Assembly (NCBI GenBank): GCA_004335635.1
Contig: QAXH01003190.1
Location: forward strand, 1 to 21,300
Source: Chloromonas sp. AAM2
Lineage: Eukaryota > Chlorophyta > Chlorophyceae > Chlamydomonadales > Chlamydomonadaceae
DNA length: 21,300 nucleotides
Direction of reading: 5' to 3'
Shown: positions 10,101 to 17,292 of the stretch, piece by piece
Numbering within the stretch: the first letter of the stretch is position 1
Layout of the letters: each line of letters starts with the position of its first letter
Position numbers and translations under genes: made by a program
The notes under the pieces: model-generated
Seen by the model: the letters and a program-made list of their open reading frames with translations, nothing else
The model's database searches: none
Told to the model about the DNA's origin: nothing

Positions 10101-13100
10101 ACAGTCCAGACGTGACCCTCAGCAAGCCCTACCAGCCGCAGGGCACGCCCATGACGCCTGACGTGAGGCTCTGGCACAGGGCCGTGGTAGTGCACCAGGA
10201 AAACCACCTGCGGGGCATGGTGCGGCAGCTGAGCATAGACCAACTGGACAACGAGGGCCGGAGAGTCAGCATCTATGAGAAGAACAGCCAGGAAAAGTCA
10301 CCGCTCTTCACGCGTAGCATGTCGGCACCGGTGAGCAGAGGCAGGTTTAGGTATGCTTACCTACATGGCGGTTGCGTATTCATGTCTCTTGACGTTCAGG
10401 GAGTGCAGATAATCATGCTTTGGCAGGGTAGACAGCAAGTGGTTAGGGACTGGTTGACCAGATAAGGAGGAGCTGGTTGTTGATGTGGGAATCAGCCGAA
10501 GGCTAACGAGCGTTTGCCAGTTAAAGTTGGCAAGGATCGCATTGGGCCTGGATAATGTCAGCGGACAGCCCATGGGTTCACAGGCCATGTGCTTCTTTTG
10601 CTGCGGCCTTGGCAATAGGCACTGAGGCTATGGGGGCTAGTGTTCAACTGGCCTGGCTTTGAATTGCCATGCTGCAACACTGCCGACTGCCATTTGACCA
10701 GTCCCCTCTGCGCTCACTCCTCCCAGCACTGATAATAACACCATTTTCTCGCTTTCGTTTACTCTTTGTCTTCCCAGCAACAAGGGGCACACAAGCGAGT
10801 CATCAACGAACTGCTCCGGCCGCGCACATGGAAGGCGCCCGAGGACAGGCGGTTCTTGCTAACAGCCTCCGTGAGTGATAGGGGGGTGCTGCCCTGGCTC
10901 GGGATTAGCACTTGTGGGGGCTCAACCAGTTCGCTCGGCTTTGCCAACTAGGCCAACTGCACTCTACAATGTGGTTCAATGTTCCCAATGTGTCTCTATC
11001 TTTCATGGCGGGCAGGTGAGGCCATCTTCACTTTGGTACTGAGGATACACTGTACGTTGGACACGGCACATTATTGAATGCAAAAGCAGACGACAACGAA
11101 AAAAGTTGGTGATGGTAGAGCATATGGTCCTATCTCGTGTCGTTTCTGCAGGAGATCTGCGAGTTGTGCGACATCTGTGAGCGCATCTTCAGGGACGAGC
11201 GGACTGTGCTGGAGCTACATGGTGAGTGGCAGTGCATGAGGAGCAGGAAGTGTGAGGTAGTGAAACAGAGACTGTGAGACAGGGCTAGTGAGACAGTGTT
11301 TCAGCGGCAGCATCGACAGCATCGTTGCTGTTTGCTATGTAGTGGATACGGATGAGGTGGGAAGGTTTGAATAACATTTTTGTCATTGCATGCCATGCAT
11401 GCCAATCGATAGTAGCATCATGCAGTGCACCACCACCGCTGTCACCAATGCGGGCAGCTCACCAGGTCTTGCGCCTCAAAGTGCTGTTCCTCGCGTTTGT
11501 CGTCTGTTATGCAGCGCCCATCAAGATCTTTGGTGACTTGCATGGTCAGTTTGGCGACCTCATGCGCTTGTTCGAAGAGTATGGTACACCCAGCACGGCA
11601 GGCGACATCACGTACATAGACTACCTGTTCTTGGGAGACTATGTGGACAGGTGAGAACAGGATCCAGGCCTCCAGAAGACTGCAAAATCGCATCGACTAA
11701 AGTTGTGTAATGACGATGATTAAGCTGGATCTGATACGATCCTTCAAAAGGTTGAAGTGTGTATCTTAACAGTTGATGACTGTGAGCGAGGGTGGCAGCC
11801 AGTCCGTGGCTGGGCAAGGTAATGGCGATGGGAGTGGCAAAGCAGGTGTCTGCCACCTGTCACCTGTCCAGAGACTTTCCATCCGTTCATTTTGCAGAGG
11901 CACTTTTTTGGCCTTGTCAGTCTGCACCATGACTGTGTTGCCGGACTGCTGCCACTCGCACATGCAGAGGTAGCCACAGTCTGGAGACCATCTGTCTCTT
12001 GCTTGCGCTCAAGATCGAACATCCCAAGAACGTGCACCTCATCCGAGGCAACCATGAGGTGAGGCTAGCGCATTCGGCGGTTGAGTGTTTAGTCACGCTG
12101 CATCAGTCAAAGTCAAACTCACATCAGCTTGTGACGTATCCGCAGAGATTGTGAGAACACGACCCGACCTCATGCATCATGACTGCTCCTATGCCACACA
12201 GACAGTCCATCAATCACCGCTGGCATAGAAGACACCATAAGACCTACAGGCATACTGACATTCCTGGCAGCAATGTAATGGCAGCAATGGAAGCAATTTA
12301 TCTCCTGTTGATGCCACCATGCACAGCCTATCGATCCCCTGGCACGTATCGAGTTGACTGTCGTCAAGTTAACAATTGTATATTGATATCATCTGTCCAC
12401 AGGCGCATGACATCAACGCGTTGTTCGGTTTCCGACTTGAGTGTCTGGAGCGGCTGGGCGACGAGCAGGGCGTGTTCGTGTGGCGGAGGATCAACGAACT
12501 GTTCAACTACCTGCCCCTGGCCGCGTCCATAGAGGGCAAGATCCTGTGCATGCATGGAGGCATCGGAAGGTGGGGCGGGCGGGGAGAAGGGGGTAAGGGC
12601 AGGAGCGAAAAGGGATGTAAGGCGAGGAACATGTTTAGGTGGGGACAGTAACAGACGTCAGTAAGGAGGGTAGGCACTTGAGCACGACCTTCACGTCCAC
12701 ATGATTGATATCTCCAGGAAACCCGTCTTTTACGTTCAGATAGCGCGCACACACGTGCAGCATTCTCGCTTTCTTCTGCGCTTTATTGCTGTAAGGCGCG
12801 CACTTGGTTTATCAAACAAAGGTTCAAATCCCTCATCGGTTTGTCTTGGCAAGACATTCTCCATAGCCCACACGGGGCAGCTATGGTTGCCAGGGTTTCT
12901 CTGATGGTTGTTTTAGCTGTACTTCTATGTCGTTTGTTTTCAGGCAGCGTGTGCGCTTCTGAATGTGCATGTGATGATAGATTTGTGTGCTCCTTTCAGG
13001 TCCATCAACAAGATTGAGCAGATACAGGACATTCCCCGCCCAGTCACCATGGAGGACGGCGGGCCCGTGCTGATGGACCTCCTGTGGAGCGACCCCACCA

Positions 13101-14472
13101 CCAACGACGCGGTGCAGGGCGTGCAGCCGTCACCTAGAGGGCCGGGGCTGGTCACGTTCGGGCCGGACAGAGTCAAGGATTTCTGCAAGGTAATGAGCGA
13201 AGCGAGGGGGGTTGCTCACTTCTTGCCTGTACTGCGTTTTTGAAGGTATCGTACTTTGGAAGGGAGCAAAGGCAAGCAGGCACGTGTCTGCCACACCTGT
13301 GACACGGACAATTGTTTCGTAGGACTGAGAGCTGCAGTGGGAAGCAAGGGGATCTTGCCTGTACCGAGACACAGTTCCACATAACAATGAACGGAGGCAC
13401 TGTCTGCTAGTGGCAGTGCCACATTCTGCTTGGGGAAAGAAAGAACCCGCCACGTGCTTTCAACGTTTCTCTGCAGGCCAACGGCCTCCAGATGATCGTG
13501 CGCGCACACGAGTGTGTCATGGACGGTTTTGAACGGTTTGCACAAGGGCACCTCATCACACTCTTCTCTGCGACAAATTACTGTGGGACGGCAGGTGAGA
13601 GGTGTGGGGCATGGGGGGCACACAGCTGTTGAGGGCAGGGCGGGCACATTGGGTCAGCACCAGTGAGGCGCCAAGGACTGTCAACTATGTGGGTCATAGG
13701 GGGATGACTGCGAACATGGCCTAGGGTTTTGAATTTTCGACACGCTGCATGGAATGTTGTGTTTGCAAGACGACGCTTTTTACCTAATAATGCTGTGCTG
13801 ATAACATCCCTTTCGTGTCCATCACAGGGAATGCCGGTGCCATCCTGGTGTTGGGTCGTGACCTTGTGATGGTGCCCAAGCTGATCCACCCCTTGCCCCC
13901 GGACACGCCCCGCACGCCCGACAGCAGTGGAGCCATTGACGAGGACGTGCCAGGGGGCAACATGCACCATGGCGCGGGCGGAGATGCATGGATGCATGTG
14001 AGTTGGTGTGGGGGCATGATGGAGTGGCAAGCAATGAGATGTGGGCATGGGGCAATCCCATGTCATGTTAGCATGGGTGTTGCTGATAAGGGTGTGATGA
14101 AGATGTGTCGTGAGAGAACATGCACCGTGGCGCGCGAGGGGATGCATGGATGCACGTGAGTTGTTGTGGGCATGAGATGCATGGATGCATGTGAGGTTGG
14201 GAAAAATTGATCGGTCGATTTGGAATGATGCAGCCAATCACAGGTATGTGACTGCCAGGGCTTTCCTGCACAAACTTTTCACTGCCTGAAGTGGTTTGAC
14301 TGTAAGGTTCCTGTTCGTGATGTCCTGATCTGAGACTCCTGTTCTGGGAGCATCGTTTTCCTAATCGGTGGCTCATGCCATTTTGCCTTTCCAGGCTATC
14401 AATGAGGAGCGCCCACCCACTCCACCTCGAGGCAGGCCACACCTTCCTGGGTCATCGCTCGAGTACTTTTAA
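7169..14472 (+). CDS. BSL: Kelch-repeat Ser/Thr protein phosphatase, BSU1-like (PPKL family)
   Basis: Exons: 7169-7328, 7404-7487, 7577-7722, 7819-7901, 8020-8211, 8321-8552, 8900-9076, 9627-9790, 10030-10330, 10778-10870, 11152-11221, 11515-11650, 11968-12058, 12403-12569, 13000-13189, 13477-13594, 13828-13997, 14395-14472. All introns are GT-AG (75-550 nt) and every junction keeps frame, giving 883 residues, about the usual length. Residues 1-365 form the Kelch propeller. A linker follows with the family-specific [17 protein letters not shown], then a PP1-like catalytic domain (about 535-830) and a tail with [10 protein letters not shown]. The enzyme removes phosphate from Ser/Thr and, for plant BSU1, from a GSK3 tyrosine in brassinosteroid signalling. 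That pathway is not expected in algae, so a role in growth or division is only inference. The ATG is the first in frame after a stop at 7094. Near-continuous family similarity makes this call very firm; the algal substrate is unknown. Confidence 0.96.
7250..9076 (+). other. Kelch propeller-coding part of the phosphatase gene
   Basis: Exons 1-7 encode successive Kelch-type blades. Each shows the family pattern of a hydrophobic strand, Gly-Gly, then Trp and Arg-x-x-His. Visible examples are [74 protein letters not shown] and IYGGLKGSQ. In BSL proteins this domain is thought to position or regulate the phosphatase and bind partners. No blade is missing relative to what I remember of plant BSLs. 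The Ala/Gly-rich insert after the first blade is short. Confidence 0.9.
9159..9351 (+). repeat. Diverged direct repeat in phosphatase intron 7
   Basis: A unit containing TGAAGGGCTA, a CACAC block and GAGCCGCA occurs at 9159-9205 and, more diverged, at 9306-9351, an offset of about 147 bp. It lies inside the longest intron (9077-9626) and has no coding role that I can see. Confidence 0.4.
9449..9587 (+). repeat. Short direct repeat in phosphatase intron 7
   Basis: AGTGAGCAGCTCAGGTGG occurs at about 9449-9466 and again at about 9566-9583, each followed by a TTGATG/CTGATC block. The core CAGCTCAGGTG is also present in the transmembrane exons at 2-127 and 4716-4885. That shared 11-mer is probably coincidence or a common low-complexity seed. 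Confidence 0.4.
10778..13997 (+). other. PP1-like catalytic domain of the phosphatase gene
   Basis: Exons 10-17 encode the metallophosphatase fold. Visible signatures are GDLHG (574-578), GDYVDRG (608-614), RGNHE (639-643), HGGIG (694-698), RAHE (771-774) and SATNYCG (793-799). The metal ligands Asp575, His577, Asp609, Asn641, His694 and His773, the general acid His642, and the phosphate-binding Arg613 and Arg771 are all present, so the enzyme should be active. [21 protein letters not shown] differs from PP1 but fits the BSL branch. Confidence 0.93.
13938..14170 (+). repeat. Duplicated exon end with splice donor, in phosphatase intron 17
   Basis: The last 60 nt of exon 17 and the start of intron 17 (13938-14012) recur with mismatches at 14096-14170. 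Both copies run GA(C/T)GA(G/A)GA(C/T)GTG, ACATGCACC(A/G)TGGCGCG, GATGCATGGATGCA, then the donor GTGAGTTG. A third, shorter copy of ATGCATGGATGCATGTGAG is at about 14177-14195. The offset between the first two copies is 158 bp. The exon model uses the first donor because it alone joins exon 18 in the conserved frame. Confidence 0.75.
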
Positions 14473-17292
14473 CTGACAGAAACCGCCACAACCGACGCAA
14501 GTCTTACACGTCCATCCAGCATGCCCATAGCAGCTGCTGCAGCCTTCATAACCTCTCGCTTGATGAACCTGGCACACATTGCTCTAGTTCAGCATTGTTA
14601 TGCATGCTTGCTCTCAAGCGACTGGCGTGTTGTGATCATGCTAGAATTGCATGGTCGGAACAGCTGTTTGAGCATGTTTGCATGACAGCTGTGCATGTGT
14701 AGTGTGTTTGGCGTGGTATGGGTTGCTGCTCATGCTGCCCTGCCCCTGCCTCTGGCCTGCCAAGGCTGGTGGCTTGAGTCGTCGTCACACATGCTGCGCA
14801 TGTGGTACACAATCAGGGTGGGCAACCCTTGACCTGTGGTGGAGAGGGGTTGACAGAAACAGACCATTGTAGTGCATTGCGTTTGAGCACGTGTCATTGC
14901 CCTTGTGTGTTTAGGAACCCTTGTGTGTCTATCATCATAACTGCCACATGGCTTCTCGCTTAATGTGGTCTCGCAGCAGACCAAACTGTGCAGGCGCTTG
15001 GCAGCGGCCTGCATCATCACTCCTGAACATCTTGTTTGTCCTGATCAGAGAGAGTGCGTGCTGCTGCTTGCTGGTACCGCCCCTCTTGACAGACAGCGAC
15101 TGTTTGCTTTGGCATGCTGGATTTCATTGCCATGCATCTGTGCGTGTGGGAGCTTCCTGCTCCCCCATGTCAGAGCATGTGGGAGATTGAACCGCAGGTG
15201 GAGGGGGGGGGATTCAGTTACTGACCGTTGACAAGTGCTCAGTACTGCTGGCATGTGCAGTGTGTGGTTTTGTGCATAACAGACGCGGTTTTAAAGGTGG
15301 TCCATGCCTTCAGTGAGGCAGGGCAGGTGGGCCATATGTCCAGTGGGCCACCCCGTTTCTTAAGTGGACCACGCCTTGAGATGGCTGTTTCAGGCAAGGC
15401 AGGTGGGATACATGGCCACATGCCCGCCCCGGTTTCTCCATGTTCACATGCTCACCCTCGCTGCATGCATGAACTAGTCTGATGCCATGTGGAGGTGTGC
15501 TCGAGCACTGGGGCATAGGCCACCGAATTTTTACTTCAGGTGGTTCTTGCGTTCACTCTCAGGGTCATGCAAAGTCTTCTTTACAAGGTGAATGGGAGTA
15601 CGAAGGGCGCTGATTTGCTGGGCGAGGGACGCCGGATTTGGGTTCGAAAAAAATGTGTTCGGTTTTGTGAGCCGCCTGAGAATTCTGGCTGAGTTTCTGA
15701 TGCCATTGAGGTTGCTAGGTGTGCACCTCGCTTTTGAAGGCCTTGTAATACAGGGACTGCTACGAACAAGAAGTGGAGTGAGGAAGTAGAGTCACTTAAC
15801 GCAAGTGGGCTGTATGTTTACGGGCCAAGCTGCGCCGGACATAAAGCGAACTCCAAGCGCACTACTGCATCTGTTTTGCGCCCGGTCTCAGCTATCTGTA
15901 GAGCACGAGATCGCCCAAACAGTGCAGTGTAGCCCACAAGGGATCACTGGAATCTGTCCACCTTGATCTAAGATCAGGCTTTGACAGAGAGCAAGGTTTT
16001 GCGAGATTCAAACAGTTCCTGACAGAGCACATCGAGCGCAGTCTAACAAGCTTGGATTTACCAAAAATGGCGCTGGCAAGCTTACAATGCGTGAAGCAAT
16101 GGCGTGAAGCAAGCTTACAAAGACTACACTTTAGGTCACGATGAGTGATTGGCTCGTGGGAAAACCAGAGTCACTTGACTACTCTGTGAAACAAGCAATG
16201 AAGTTCCAAGACCTGCTATACCAATCTTCGAACTGTTGTTAGCCCCGGTTCACGTCACAAGCCTTAAAATGACGCCACAGGCGTTTGAGATTTCAGCACC
16301 AGAGTCACGTAGGTAGATACGTACAGGAAACACACATTATTCAATTCAACTGTCCTTATCACTGCTTGACGTCACGTGTTAAGAACTACAGTGACATCAA
16401 CTTGGAATGACACAATACCATTAATGCGGCAGCTGTAATACCTACGGATTCGGTGCTAAACGCCAAATTGAAACAAGTAATGACAGGGCAAATTGAACTA
16501 ATTCTCGCATAGGTGGTGTTGGCCAATTCGATTAATATTTTGTTTGGAAATAACACGTATACGCCAGTGTCAAACCCAGTGCATTCTCCTCCACCCATCT
16601 TATCAAGCCGACCTTCATCATAGAGCACCGGATATTTATATCCTGGTCCTGGTGATTGCGACCGTTCTCCGCTCTTGTTTATCTCAGAACAGGTTGCTTT
16701 ACCACAATGAGGTGACGTGGCAGTTCATGTGGCACTTCGTCAACAGATTACAGCTCGCGTGGAAACATTACATTGCCAGGTCAAAACAACAGACAAACAA
16801 CCAGCAAAAACAGTCAAGCATGACGTCAGCACGGCTTCTACTGGTTCATACATGAAAAAACCAAACACAACCAGAACACGATTGCGGGCTGCACAGCAAG
16901 CTTCGTCATGAAGAGGACATTGCCTGTACGTCAGCGGCTCATCAACAGTTAAACTGAACAGACAAAGTTGTCCGAACTCGGCGAGGCTCAAAGAGTCAGG
17001 CTGGGCAGGCAGGTTCAGCCGCGTGATATGTGCATTTGGGGTCGACCCAGTTGTGAGACCGGGTCAGAGGCCTGGCAATGTGTGGGCTGGCGCAGGCCTG
17101 GGTGCAGTCCAGCCGTTGTGCAGGGACAAAAGGAGTGGTCCACGCTGGGCCTGAGCTGCCAAGCCTTGTGGGGTGACAAACGTTACTCGCTACTTGCCCT
17201 TATCGTGCTTGTCAGCAATCAGGCGGCAACCCGCCGCCTGCCAGCTGACCAGGCCGGGCTTGACTTTGGCCACAGCAAGTGCAGAGGGCTGC
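14473..17292. other. Region between two convergent genes, no assignable gene
   Basis: It presumably holds the 3' UTRs of the phosphatase (from the left) and the PLAC8 gene (from the right). Plus-strand TGTAA is at about 15744. Minus-strand TGTAA motifs (TTACA on the plus strand) occur near 15581, 16078, 16115, 16748 and 16768, any of which could serve the PLAC8 gene. A diverged two-copy repeat lies at 15298-15437. GCAAGCTTACA is repeated near 16073 and 16111. From about 15800 to 16990 the sequence appears more AT-rich than the genes. A minus-strand frame at 16386-16628 looks protein-like but matches nothing I know. I see no other gene. Confidence 0.45.
15298..15437 (+). repeat. Diverged tandem duplication
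   Basis: Two units of about 65-70 bp share the order GG(T/A)CCA(T/C)GCCTT, GGCA(G/A)GGCAGGTGGG, a CATATG/ATACATG block, and CC(A)CCCCG(G)TTTCT. The first is at about 15298-15361 and the second at about 15366-15437. They lie in the spacer between the convergent genes. Confidence 0.45.

Noticed and set aside
12821..12837. tRNA-like B box (GGTTCAAATCC)
   Set aside because: The T-stem does not pair, no matching acceptor stem or A box lies at the right distance upstream, and it is inside a phosphatase intron.
13578..14237. 219-codon minus-strand frame
   Set aside because: It lies opposite exons 16-17 of the phosphatase, and its composition comes from the reversed repeat GATGCATGGATGCA.
16717..16911. 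64-codon plus-strand hydrophilic frame
   Set aside because: It starts with GTG just after an in-frame TGA, with no acceptor that would open it, and no homolog is recognised.
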